From Cyclina sinensis (lineage: Eukaryota; Mollusca; Bivalvia; Venerida; Veneridae), in the NCBI GenBank assembly GCA_012932295.1, contig JAAONU010000001.1:33201449-33265448 (forward strand): a stretch of DNA of 64,000 bases, written 5' to 3'. The translations under genes and the position numbers were made by a program. A model generated the notes under the pieces. That model was not told the origin of the DNA and made no database searches. It saw nothing but the letters and a program-made list of their open reading frames with translations. The first letter of the stretch is position 1. The number at the start of each line of letters is the position of its first letter. Below, in pieces: positions 25,441 through 36,359 of this stretch.

Positions 25441-26040
25441 AAGAACAAATTGTTTACTGTTGCTCATTTTGGCTAATATATCAACCACTGAGCGTTCAGT
25501 GTCGGTTGCCATTTAGACAGACGTGTTCATAGTTTGCGACACACATTTGCCATTGTAACTGAAAACAAACGGGCTGGCGAAACTTTATAGTTTTCCGCCT
25601 TTGATGTCTTTGGTCAGTGTTACTTAGCTGATTTTTGCACGGTACATTCGATGTGACATTGACGGTGAAACTACTGTAATGAAGGAAAAATTTCATGCAA
25701 ATCACACATTGATGAAACAACACCTACAACAACACATACCTATAAACTATAGAGGCTTATCACAAGATGTAATAATAAATGCATTACCTCAGAAATATCC
25801 ACGAAAATGTATTTCTATGACAGAAAGCAGCCAAGAAAATCACGTAGATTTCTACGCACGTGAAAAACAGATGTATGTATAAAAAGCATAGAGCATAGAG
25901 ATTGAAGGGCGTACTAATACATGTTACACACCTAGATAAGTGGCGTTACACCTATTGATCTAATCAATGGGTTATTCATATTATTCACGATATATTCTCG
26001 TGAAAAAGAAATATTGCATGTAGTACCAGTAAATCTACAG

Positions 26041-26098
26041 CGGCGGTGGGGGGAAAGGTGGGGGGGGGGGGGTCAAAGGGGAAGGGGCGAGGGGGGCA
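26041..26098 (+). repeat. G-rich tract, strong G-quadruplex motif
   Basis: A run of about 13-14 G is followed by GGGG, GGGG and GGGGGG blocks separated by short spacers in under 60 bases. This is an unusually strong G-quadruplex motif in an otherwise AT-rich region. It lies about 170 bp left of the small insertion at 26270. No gene is attached to it. Confidence 0.65.
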
Positions 26099-26269
26099 GT
26101 TCTGGCCCTGGTCCTAGCAAATAAAACAGATTTGAAAAAGTTTTGTTGTCTTTTAAACTACACAATGTACACGCATCTATAAAAAGATTCAAAGTTGTCT
26201 ATGCAAGGTCACAAAACTACAGATAGTTGAAAAATTACGCAGGAATCCACTTAGTTGATAGAGAAAACG

Positions 26270-26342
26270 CATTCGGAACACCGCGGGCGACTTCAATAAG
26301 TCTTTATACGAAGTTGTCGGAAAAGGCCGAGTTGTTACGACT
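26270..26342. mobile_element. Tiny insertion element, copy 1 (about 70 bp)
   Basis: ATTCGGAACACCGCGGGCGA through GAGTTGTTACGACTG. The same sequence occurs at about 31712-31780. Here it is flanked by AGAAAACG on both sides (left about 26261-26268, right about 26345-26353). Inside, CGGAACACC...CGACTTC pairs imperfectly with GAAGTTG...CCGAGTTGTT. Two copies with different flanking duplications argue for mobility. Confidence 0.6.
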
Positions 26343-26879
26343 GAAAGAAAACGTTTGAAACATGAAGAAAAAAAATCGTCAAAACTATAGCATAAGTTTT
26401 AAGGGCAATGCTAGCTAATAATTAACATCTTAAACTCCATACAGTTTTGGGATTTTTTTTACATTTTACCGTGCTTTCTTGCATAACTATGACGATGTAA
26501 ATACATTGGTAACTAAATAATAACTTACACAGCCGGACAATAACCTTACTGAATAAAGCCAACAGAAGAAATTTATCGCGATTACATAAATAAAAGCCGA
26601 AATCAAATGACATAGAAATAAATATTTTACGTTTTTAAAGTTAATTGTATGATGGTTTCATATAAAATTCAGTGACCAGGTTAAATATAGACTGAAATAA
26701 TAATAATAATAATAATAATGATCATGATGATTTATTTATTTATTTGACAGTAAATAATGATAAAAGTGAAAAACACCTTCAAAAGATCTATGATATATTG
26801 AGCACTAAACGCTATGGAATCCTTGCAAAAGAAACAGATAAATTGGAAAATGTATGGTTTTATTAAATAGAGAAGTTTT

Positions 26880-27015
26880 GCCCAAATTCAGTCCCATCAG
26901 ACGTTCGTTCCTAGGAAGGACCAGTACTAGATCCTCACCATCTCTTAGAAATTGCCAGCTTTCTTACATGAACGGTAATGGAAGGTTGCGGGACTCGAAC
27001 CCATGGCATTCCATC
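26880..27015 (-). repeat. SINE-like fragment with B-box
   Basis: On the minus strand GGGTTCGAGTCCCG (about 26990-27003) is an excellent tRNA B box, followed by about 120 bases of unique-looking tail. No A box is seen upstream, so the head is truncated or degraded. Confidence 0.45.
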
Positions 27016-30000
27016 AACTTATAACATTCAAGTATTAAAGATTTTTTTATCATGAAATTAGCCTTAATTCTGTCCGATAACACCTACCTGAAAGTTTAAG
27101 ATGTTATCACGATACTGACCTTATAACAGCTTTGAGCAACGACTCAGCTTGGACTTGAAGGCGGACTACTTTGTCAGTGCTGTCTGATTAGTCTGAATTT
27201 CACCAAAAAGAAAACAACTAAAAAAAACAAAAAAGAAAAAAAAAACAAACAAAAAATCCAAAAAAACCCCTAGCAAACTATTAATTTTGGTCTTTGCACT
27301 TAACATATGACAGCATATTTTCAGCCCTTACTCACATGTATGGTCAAAGGACTCAGGTGCATCAATATTAAAAACAGTAGGGAATAAATTCATGAACACA
27401 CAAAAGGAACTAACCTGTCTTCGTAGCGGAAAATTTTGTTTACCTTTCCGACTTTCACATTAATTCCTGCTTTAACTCATCTTTTAATTTGTTTTTTTTT
27501 TCGATTTGCTTGGTTCCAGATGGACTTTATACACTAAGTACATCAATTATCATCTTATTTTCAGAAAAGAGAAAAAAAACATCAATGACTGAATCCAGCA
27601 TATACTTATATGTTGAAATATGTGTTTTGTTTGTAATTTGTTATCACGATAGAATCCACAACGATATTTATATTTGTAACTGACAGTTCGAATTAACATT
27701 AAATCGGATTTCCAAACCGGAACTACCCAATACCAAAGTACAGCGAGATAACTCTTTATATAAGTCAGTTCCCATTCAAAAAGATCAACAGTGATGTTTT
27801 AACCAAATACAAAAAATGATTTTTTTTGTTCTGCCATTTTAGGAAACCAACTATTGTAGTGTAAGAAACCTGTGGCTAGCTCCCCCTTGGTTATTTAAGG
27901 CATTTTTTAAAAAATTCATATTGATTTTTCAAACTCTCATTTTGCACCAGTTATAGATTTGTGCGTGCATTACATGATCTTCTTTCGATGAAAGCTTCCT
28001 AGGTTTCTGTCAAGTACTCACATCAACAGTCACATTTTGAAAATGCAAAACTAAGTAGAAGGTACGTTTTGATCTGAACTGAACAGGAAGTGCAAGACAA
28101 AAGTAAAATGTATATGGACAATTAAAAGGTGTCCAATACACCAGATATTTTTCAATCATTTGACTTCTAGCTGAAATGTACAAGAACAAAAAAAGTTTAA
28201 CGAACAAAAAAAAAATAGAGAGAGAAAATTTACATACTTTGTTTAACTGGTATAAAAATTCCGAGAGATAATATTTTTTAAGTATGCAAACGAACTGTAT
28301 GATTGTACAGTTTACATGTCTCACTTGCGGTATATAAAGACAATAAAGTGAAAGTGTAATATATTTTTAACCATGAATGGCTATTTGAAAATTTTAACAA
28401 TTGTAGCATTGACTGATATTTCGATAATTGTTTATTTCATTATTTGTGTTATTGTTAAAAGTAATACACTTCAAGGTCGGGTTGATTTCTTGTATATTAA
28501 GTTACATGTACATTGATTAAGAAAACAAAACTTTACACCCTGCTGATCGCTGAGGTTAATTGTAAAATCGTGACTTCATGACACACAAGGCTTGGCTGAA
28601 GCAGACCAAGTCTTCGAATTTTAAATTTTGAACAAATTCTTTCGAGCTTTATGAAGAAAAGTGTATAGTAAGCTTTATTTTTGAAAAAATGGTTTAATTT
28701 TCAAAATAAATATACATAGATCATAGTGGAAACCAGAAATAAAATGAAAGAAGTTGAACTAGGTCTACCATGATATTTGTGATTTTGATGTAGTTTTTGT
28801 TAAAGTTTCGCCTATAATACTATATGTGTTCGTTGATCCCATCTATGCAATCTATTTATAGAAATAAGGATTTTCTATCATCTACTGTTGTATGACTGGT
28901 TATGGATATAATTTCAGAAATATTAGGCAACTGCTTCAGATATTATTACCACAGGTGCTAGGTCAGGCTGGTTTTGTCACTAGATTTTCTTTTCTTTCTT
29001 TTTTTAAAGTAATAATTACTAAAGTGATTTAGTTACCTGTTCATTCCTGAAAAGAAAACAAGTTAATTCAGGGCTGGAAAAAAAGTTGAAACATCTATTT
29101 AGTAGTAGAAAATATTATTACTTTATTAACAAGCTCGTTGGTTGCCAGACAACAAGGATTGATGCTCTGTCCCAAACACCTCTGCAGTAATTTTATTCTG
29201 CAATTACTCCTAGCCTGTTGTGAGAAGATATATCTACAGAAGATGCTATCTGATTTCACAGACCAGAAAAAAAGCGAAATCCTTGAGAGAGTCGGATAGA
29301 TGTCATCTTCAGGTTTTTCGGCATAGTTTATATAATGGGCAATGTGCAGGCCAGATATAATTTGAAAATACAGGTAAGTATCTCAGGGCCATAGTCCTAT
29401 TTATGAGCCGTTCATATGGCACGCCGAATCTACAGAAACTCAATATTTATTTATTGCGCACATTAATTGAATTCTGGAGCGAGAGGTAAAAATGTTGTAA
29501 TTTTTTAGATTTTTTTTTTTTTTAGATTTGTTGTTCTAAACGTTTGGCACTCATTTCCATTTGGTATTATAAGTGCCAACGAGGATTTGCGAGAGAAATT
29601 ACCCATCTGATGTGTGTATATATATCCTAAAACATTTTAAATTGTAATGGATACATGGACTACTCAGGACCGTTTATTTATCATTTATTTAATTCATCAG
29701 CATTTATATTGCGAAAAAGGTATACACTATTCTGAGGGTGTGTACACACTCCATGTTATAAACATGACATATATAGTCGCAGTCACAGTGAAAAGTTTAG
29801 TAATAAAATTTACCAAATAATGAGTCTTGGCTTGAAGTCTTCCTCATACAGACAATTTCTTTCATAGAACTTTAAACTTTTGTATTTTGACATCGATTGT
29901 GAAACAATATTTTTCTTATTATATTCACTATTATCGATCATTACTTCATAGACTTCTCGTATTTATAAAAAGAGTAATGTGGAAGTCATGAGTTTAACTC

Positions 30001-31043
30001 TCAAAGAGGCGGTCGAAAGATGGAAAGTTGAAGAAATGGATTTCAGAACACTCAGGACTTGTATCTGTATAGTTTATTTTTCGTTTAATCCTATCAATTT
30101 CAGGGCTCTCAGGAGTCTCAGGACTTGTATCTGTATTTTTTATTCTTCGTTTAACCCTATCATAAACTGTTGATAACCAATTGTTTGTTCAGATTTTATT
30201 TGTCATTGATACTGGTTTCCCTGTGGTCAAGAACTAGTCTTTTCTTTTGATTATCACTCATCAATCTTTAAATTGCCTTTTAGTTAAATCAATGGTATTT
30301 CAATTGCATGTTATTTTTGTTAACCTAGAAAACTACTGAAACTTCAATAAGTTAACTTGTCATTCAAAAGAGAGTTGTTAAGTAACCTTCGTTTTCGAAC
30401 ACTTTCTTTTATACAAGGTTGTTAGTTATAGCATATTAGTTACTTTCAGACTGTTTTTAAAAACAATCTTCTGAAATATTCTTACAATTGGCGGGAAAAT
30501 TTACAAAAATTAACCGAAAACAAGATAGACAAACAAAAAAAAAAAGGAAAAAGAGAAGAAGAAGAACTGCTTTGCTAAAACTGTGCTTTTTTATTATTAA
30601 ACCACTTAATTAATTTTGAAAAAAAAGCTATTTTCAACCTAGTGGTGTTTGAGGTCTCCTTTCTAAATTTACAGTTGTTATTCTAATAAAAGCAATGGAA
30701 GAGAAAATCCACATACTAGCACTTCAGCCCCACACGACTCAAGCTCTATAGCTTTTAGACAAAGTAGTGTTTGGCCTACTTAATTGTACCTACAATCGTG
30801 ATTTGTTCTGGATACTTCTGGAGAATGTTCTACATTAAATAGATAAATGGTGATTTCCGGGTTTGTTTCGAAAGGCCTGGGATAATGCTGTGACTGGTGC
30901 TTACATACGATGTGTATTTAGAGCTTGTGGACTGAATCTATTGGAAAGAACCGTCATCCAAAGAAAGGTCTTTCCTTAGGACTAGGAATGCAAGTGATAA
31001 AATAGTACAGCAACAAAAAGCTCATAGTGCTAAATCAGTCGGT

Positions 31044-31255
31044 TCATCCGTGTGAATCTAGCAAATACAATGGTTCAGTGACGGCGTCCGTCTCGACTGC
31101 AGTGTTTGACATATTAGCTGAAATACAATGTATTGTCAAAAGGCATTTTGGTTGTATCTCGTCTGCCAGGGTCCAGTCCATCGATAGCTGATGTAGTTTC
31201 TGGTATAATGCTGATCCATATCCAATCGAATCAATCAGGGACACAGCATTGACTT
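31044..31255 (-). CDS. Unrecognised terminal exon (about 70 residues and stop)
   Basis: After a pyrimidine-rich TTTTTTTCTTGTAAG, one frame stays open for 70 codons to a TGA at 31044. It has a balanced composition (VNAVSLIDSIGYGSAL, DWTLADEIQPKCLL, AVETDAVTEPLYLL). The other frames stop almost at once. It needs an upstream exon ending in phase 1. The nearest candidate (32326-32503) ends in phase 0, so at least one exon between is missing or the model is wrong. No family recognised. This is either the end of a small minus-strand gene or a fragment. Confidence 0.4.
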
Positions 31256-31711
31256 CTTACAAGAAAAAAATATTATAAATTAGAAACTTAGGATTGAGGT
31301 CATGACAGTCGTAAAGAAAAAAAGCTGACTCACTGTGACAAAAATCAAAGGTACAGAAATGTATTAAAATTGAAAAATGCTAAAAATATATTTCAGCATT
31401 TCAGTGTTATTTTTTCTGCTTTGTTTTTTCCTTAAGTATAAGAAAATAGCCACATAGTCACTCTTTTTATATGACGTCCCGAGAGCCTGCATTGAAGTAG
31501 ATTGTGAAGTGACGACTCCAGAAACAAGGTAAGTAACTAGTACTTATTCTCTCTGTGCTCTTTACCGAGTAGGTTGGCTTGAACATGTTTTGTGTGTTTT
31601 AAAAGTAAATCTTCATTCTGAGGATCATTTGTTATACACGAATTCATATATTACCTCTTTGCATGTGACAAACCGAGAGGCTGCCTGGAATGGGTTGGTG
31701 AATTGTGAACT

Positions 31712-31785
31712 CCATTCGGAACACCTCGGGCGACTTCAGTAAGTATACGAAGTTGTCGGAAAAGGCCGAGTTGTTACGATTGGTG
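31712..31785. mobile_element. Tiny insertion element, copy 2 (about 70 bp)
   Basis: Same sequence as at 26270-26342 with a few differences (ACCTCGGGCG instead of ACCGCGGGCG and a short deletion). It interrupts one copy of the duplicated exon family, and TGTGAACTCC is present on both sides (about 31702-31711 and 31787-31796). That is a candidate 10 bp target-site duplication, different from the one at copy 1. Confidence 0.65.
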
Positions 31786-32325
31786 TGAACTCCTGAAAAA
31801 AGGTATATAACTGTTGTACTAACAGTTGTTTTTTCTTCAAGCTGATCAAATTTGAGTTCTGTTTCTCTATGTCAATCTTATTTCAGCAAGCATTTCAATA
31901 ATTTGGATGTGAACTTGTTACATATTAAATCTCAATGCTGTTAATTTGCCTAGTCGAACCAAGCAGAGGTAGCAGTATCGAGACAAAACAAATGTTTCAA
32001 TTTTGCTTTACTTGAAATGTTGACTGATTTTATACATTTTCTATTTTCATATCATATCCCAAGGGTCTGCATGGAAGTGGTTTGTAACTAGTACATGTTC
32101 ACTCTCCTCTCTTTAAGTAAATCTTCTTTCTTCAAGGTCATTTGTTATGCATTAATTCATATAGTTTCTCTTCCATGTGACATACTGAAAGACTGTCTAA
32201 AAGTGTCAATCTGTACAGTATTTTTTCAAGCTAGCCTAATCCGAGTTCTGTTTCACTAAGTTATTCTTATTTTAGTATGAATTTTATTGATTTTAATCAT
32301 TCATTTGTTACATATTAAAATTTAC

Positions 32326-32503
32326 CCACTCGAACAAAAGCAGAGGTTGGAACATCTGATACGAACACATCTTATTAGCAGATTTAAGAAAAAAGGTAAT
32401 TGTTTCTTTATTTGTCGCCTTTGCAATTTTGGCATATATTGTCATATTATCACTTTCATATGACGTCCCGAGACTCTGCATGGAAGTGGTCATCTCAGCC
32501 AAA
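32326..32503 (-). CDS. Unrecognised exon, 59 codons
   Basis: Acceptor GGGAAACTCAG and donor GAGTGG|GTAAAT bound a frame open for 59 codons, beginning LAEMTTSMQSLGTSY and containing MTIYAKIAKATNKE. It is the best-preserved member of the duplicated family at 31.4-32.5 kb. Start phase 2, end phase 0. No domain recognised. It may belong with the terminal exon at 31044-31255. Confidence 0.35.
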
Positions 32504-35220
32504 CTGAGTTTCCCAAAGCAGATACTGAAGAACTGTTTGCTTGCAACAACTAACTCTGTATTTGTGTGCTAAGATGTACATTTATATTCAAATAGAGAAA
32601 CAGCTGAAGTCATAAATGACATTTTGAGTATTTAATTCTAAAACGGCATTGTGTAGTGACTGTACGCAAGATAAATGTTTGAACAAAAAAGAAGTAATAA
32701 CTGGTTAAAATTTTGTAGGATTGAGGCAAAAAGTGAACTTAAGTATAGTTTTGGAAGTTTAGCTTTGCTATCAAGAATTGATAGTTATTAATAATAATAA
32801 TATTAATTGTCCTGTAATCAGCTGACAGTTCCAAATATTTAAGAATCGCAATATCAAAATATCTCAGCTGGTCAAAACAAATAAAGAACATCACCTAAAA
32901 CGCAAATAACTCAAGATTTATTATAAAAGAAATATTTAAACGCATTATTATTGTAGTGTAACCCAGATGCTTTCAGACCTGCACTGGAAAACTCTTGAAT
33001 AAGAAGAGTCTATAACTCAGTTATACTCTTGTACAAGATCCAACTTGTTGTTCATAACCACATGTTAACAACTCGAAATAAGAATTTCCTCGTACCCCTG
33101 TTTCGTATGTGGTATCATTCAAACTCTTTCTTCCCAAGGAATAGTCTCACAGGTTATGACCTATTGAGTTCCAGCCTCAGTATTTAAGTAGAGGTTGGAG
33201 ACAATTAATTCTAGTCCTTCAAAATTATGGATTTATTTCTTAACTTGACTGGCACCCTACCTTCTTTTATCTTTATAATTATATCTTTAACTAGTGTACT
33301 TATTATTCTTTTTTTCACTCGTGCCTCCAAGTCATGATAAACATTGATTGTTCAGGAGTAATATGAAAAAAGTAGAAAACTTTAAAAGTCTTCTTGTCTA
33401 CAACCACTCAGCACAGAGCTTTAAGATTCAGTATGTAGCATCTTCTAGTGAACCAGTTGTTTTTTTTCCCTGAGGTCAGAATTGACCCCACCGAAGAGGT
33501 CACTTGATTTAAATAAACTTATATAGGAAAAGCTTTTATAAAATCTCATTTGGTGTGTAACATTGCAAGTTGACGTCAACCAAAATTGTTCAAATTATTT
33601 TCCTGGGGTTAACGTTGGCCCCGCCCCGGGGTTCAAAGATATTTGCAAGACCTAAAAAATTGTATTTTAGATCGTTGGTACGAGTTAAATATAAAATTTT
33701 TGAAAATCTTGTCAGGAACCATATAAACGCTAACCCTTAGATATTTGGTGTTTAGCTTTGTATGGCTGACCTCTACAAAGATTGTCAAAAATATTTCCCT
33801 GCATGGGGGCCACTTGGTTGACACTGCATTATATAGGAAACAACTTGGACCAGAGCCTTAAGATTTGGTATGTAGCATTGTAATTTGTTTTGCTCAACAC
33901 TAGGTTTCCTTCTCTTCTCTTAAAATTTGCAAGAAGTCATGTCTAATGAATGCTTTCCAAGACTTCACAAAAGAATGAATACAGATATGAAACATACTAG
34001 TACATTTTAAACTTCTATGGGTAATCCTTGTATGGCTATATATCAAGGCAAGTAGAGAAGTATGGAACTTTCAAAAGCCAAATTTAATGAACCTATTGGC
34101 AGGATACAATTCTTGCTGACAGACATAAGGGCAAACTTACAGAAGTGCAATTTAAAAGACTTCTCATTGTCAGCAAATGATCTGAATGAAGTATACTATT
34201 AGGTTCAAAGTGAAACTTTTCTTCAGACCTTATATAAAGCGAGAAACCACGTTTTCCTAAATATTTAGTGACCTTAATGTTTTTGTCAAGACGTTTCTAA
34301 ATGCAAGTGGCAATATAAACTGGTCTAGTAGGCATCATTGTCATATCCAGTTTAATGCATCATGTGGCTAGCTATTTCTTGTTAGATCAGTTATTCTGGC
34401 ATTTACCCTGAAGACTGCAGTAGTTTACATCAAAGTTCCCTAGTTCAGGTTGTACTCAGTTCAAATTAATTAGAATTTTGTGTAAGTTTTTCATATATCA
34501 TTTTAACCACCACAAAATCAGAATATATTTTACAATTTCAGTATATTTCTGCAGGATATTTCAGGAAAGAAAAAACAGACCATGCTCAAATTACTTAACA
34601 GTTTATTCTTCAAACACAAATATACAACAGTTATTATAGTGCAACTTAATATTCAACTTGTAATCGCAAAATACAAAGTTCAATTATTGTGATAGTATAC
34701 ATAAAATCCATTTCCCTTTACTTAAAAATGCGGTCGGCTTCGCCCAGGAAAAACCAGAGATTACCCTGGAAACCTGTTCCCGTTTGTCAGATGTGTGCCA
34801 TACCGCGGAGTGTCGGGACTCACTCTTACAGATTTAAATTTGTGAAATCAATTAAAACTCAATTATAAAATCATGAAATGTTGAAACTGATACATATTAT
34901 ACAAACAAAAATTAAATGATAATACCATACATGATTGCAACTCTCCATGCTATACATAGGAATTTAACACAGTTTTACAGTCACTGTTAATATGTGCACT
35001 TCATAAATAAACTATTCCTAAACAAGACACTGTTAATGTTCCTTCCTTTAGCCTCACTAATTGTCTCCTGAATATACAATCACAACTGTAACAACTGTAA
35101 CAATTGCTGAAAGCTCTTATTCCACATGCATTTTCTTGCATATAGTCACTATATAATGCCATAAATGCACTTCAGTCAGTATTGTACATTGACTGCATCG
35201 TGGAGCAAGTAGAAGTGTCC
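32504..35220. other. Gene-poor stretch, possible 3' UTR at its right end
   Basis: AT-rich with no supported exon. The right part may be the 3' UTR of the minus-strand exon set ending at 35221. An AATAAA on the minus strand lies at 34602-34607, about 0.6 kb past that stop. Confidence 0.35.
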
Positions 35221-35261
35221 CTATAAATCCCACAGGAGCATCTTTTGGCGTAGATGAATCA
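35221..35261 (-). CDS. Unrecognised gene, candidate last coding exon
   Basis: Acceptor ATATCATTTCAG before 35261. In the phase set by the exon at 35622-35719 it adds V-IHLRQKMLLWDL and stops at 35221. Another frame is open longer (DSSTPKDAPVGFIG... for about 47 codons), so the phase is not certain. An AATAAA about 0.6 kb downstream fits a terminal exon. Confidence 0.4.
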
Positions 35262-35621
35262 CTGAAATGATATAGATGCAAGTTAAAGCAATTGCAAGAA
35301 TGATTATGCAGAAGAGATTATATCTTACACCTTTGTTTATGCTTGCTTTAGCTTTGAACAAAATGTAATGGTTAGTTTTGCTATTTATCATTGGTGTTCT
35401 GTATTGAAATTTTCTGGTTTTGGACTGTTCTGGACCAACACCCTTAGAAGATAGAGATCTAGTTCAAATCCTTCCCAGGAGAAACTATTTGTTAAACTAC
35501 TTCCTGATATATCTCAAACTGTTAAGAGGACTTAACACCAGCTAAAATAACTAAATGAAATGATATTTCCAAAAGTTCTTTGAACCTTGAAAAATGTCTA
35601 AAAACGGTTTTTATGTAGTAC

Positions 35622-35719
35622 CTGGTTCGTATTTTTCTTTGGTTTGAAAGTTCAGTTCAGTGTTTTGTCCTGAGAAGAGTATTTCTTCAGCAGATGAGAT
35701 GTACAACGCCCTTACACAT
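35622..35719 (-). CDS. Unrecognised gene, exon of 32 codons
   Basis: Acceptor GTCTATATTTCAG, donor CCAG|GTACTA. Only one frame is open throughout: CVRALYISSAEEILF, then GQNTELNFQTKEKYEP. It starts in phase 2 and ends in phase 1, compatible with the terminal exon. The composition is clearly protein-like. The exon to its right (35991-36110) ends in phase 0, so a small exon may be missing between them. Confidence 0.5.
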
Positions 35720-35990
35720 CTGAAATATAGACTGCAATATTACTTTTGGCATTTCACCAATAAGCCTTAATGACATACATCAGAAATACACGCCGAATTT
35801 AAAATGCTTCTTTTTACATTTTAACCCATTAAATAGATAAGGTACCTATCAAATTGTTTTCCGCCACGAGAAATTGTGAAAAAAAACTGTTTATAAAGTA
35901 TTCTGTGTATAGAATATGTTGAAAAATATATTTCAAATCAAATAAATTACTTCATAATTTAGTGTTAACTATTTTATTACAGCTGTTTAC

Positions 35991-36110
35991 CTTGAAAGGT
36001 CTTGAAGAACAGATGGGTACCAAACAGTTGTGTAACATAAGGTAAAGTATATTCAGTAGCTTCTCAAAGGTTTTTCCCACCAGTCTGTTATCCAAAGCCA
36101 AGGCAGGAAT
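35991..36110 (-). CDS. Unrecognised gene, 40-codon exon
   Basis: Acceptor AACAACCGTAG, donor TTCAAG|GTAAAC, exactly 120 bases, phase 0 at both ends. Only one frame is open: IPALALDNRLVGKTFEKLL, then NILYLMLHNCLVPICS, ending RPFK. It reads as a Leu-rich helical segment. Decayed relatives of the same sequence occur at about 36.85-36.97, 37.1-37.2, 38.4 and 39.25 kb, so this unit was duplicated and this copy is the best preserved. No family recognised. Confidence 0.5.
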
Positions 36111-36359
36111 CTACGGTTGTTAAAATAATGTGACATTTATAACAATCTATAGGCAGAATCTAGTTAGTTAGCCTGCAAATTCATGTTTGATATATTTTAG
36201 GTAGAGAGTATTTTGAAATTCTCAGTATAACATTAGGATACTACTTTGATTGACAGTACTTCAGTAATACATTTATAAAAAAACCAATTAATCTTACTTT
36301 CTTCTGACAAAGCCCTTACCAGTATTTGTCAATAATTATTAATCGCAAGTTAATCTTAA

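Larger units (their letters stand above)
22312..31043. other. Intergenic region, no supported gene
   Basis: 8.7 kb of AT-rich sequence. Open frames are all under about 100 codons without motifs or paired splice signals. Minor features include a (GACA)n run at about 24357-24385, an (AAT)n run at 26697-26720, C-rich and G-rich patches, a small insertion at about 26270, a SINE fragment at about 26.9 kb, a (TTT)-rich T tract at about 29.5 kb and an imperfect 65-70 bp tandem duplication at about 30047-30165. Confidence 0.5.
31400..32520 (-). repeat. Locally duplicated exon family, five copies
   Basis: A segment containing ...TSMQ(S/A)LGTSY... on the minus strand recurs at about 32480, 32180, 32075, 31690 and 31480, with flanking intron-like sequence duplicated too (for example TTGTTACATATTAAA and GTTCTGTTTC blocks at about 31.85-31.95 and 32.24-32.32 kb). 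Two copies are open for 50 codons or more; one has a stop (GI*YEN) and two have diverged. This looks like exon duplication followed by decay. The plus strand of the 31.5 kb copy also shows a donor-like CAAG|GTAAGT. Confidence 0.6.

Noticed and set aside
29335..29373. Possible 13-codon first exon, MGNVQARYNLKIQ followed by GTAAGT
   Set aside because: A single ATG-to-donor stretch of 39 bases is expected by chance. No downstream exon could be paired with it.
29979..30173. 64-codon plus-strand frame starting with a Lys/Glu-rich stretch
   Set aside because: Half of it is an imperfect tandem duplication (about 30047-30165) of the type seen throughout the region. No splice partner was found.
31044..35261. 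Joining the 31.0-32.5 kb exons to the 35-54 kb exon set as one gene
   Set aside because: The 35221 stop with a downstream AATAAA looks like a gene end, and phases of the 31-32 kb exons do not connect. They are kept separate.
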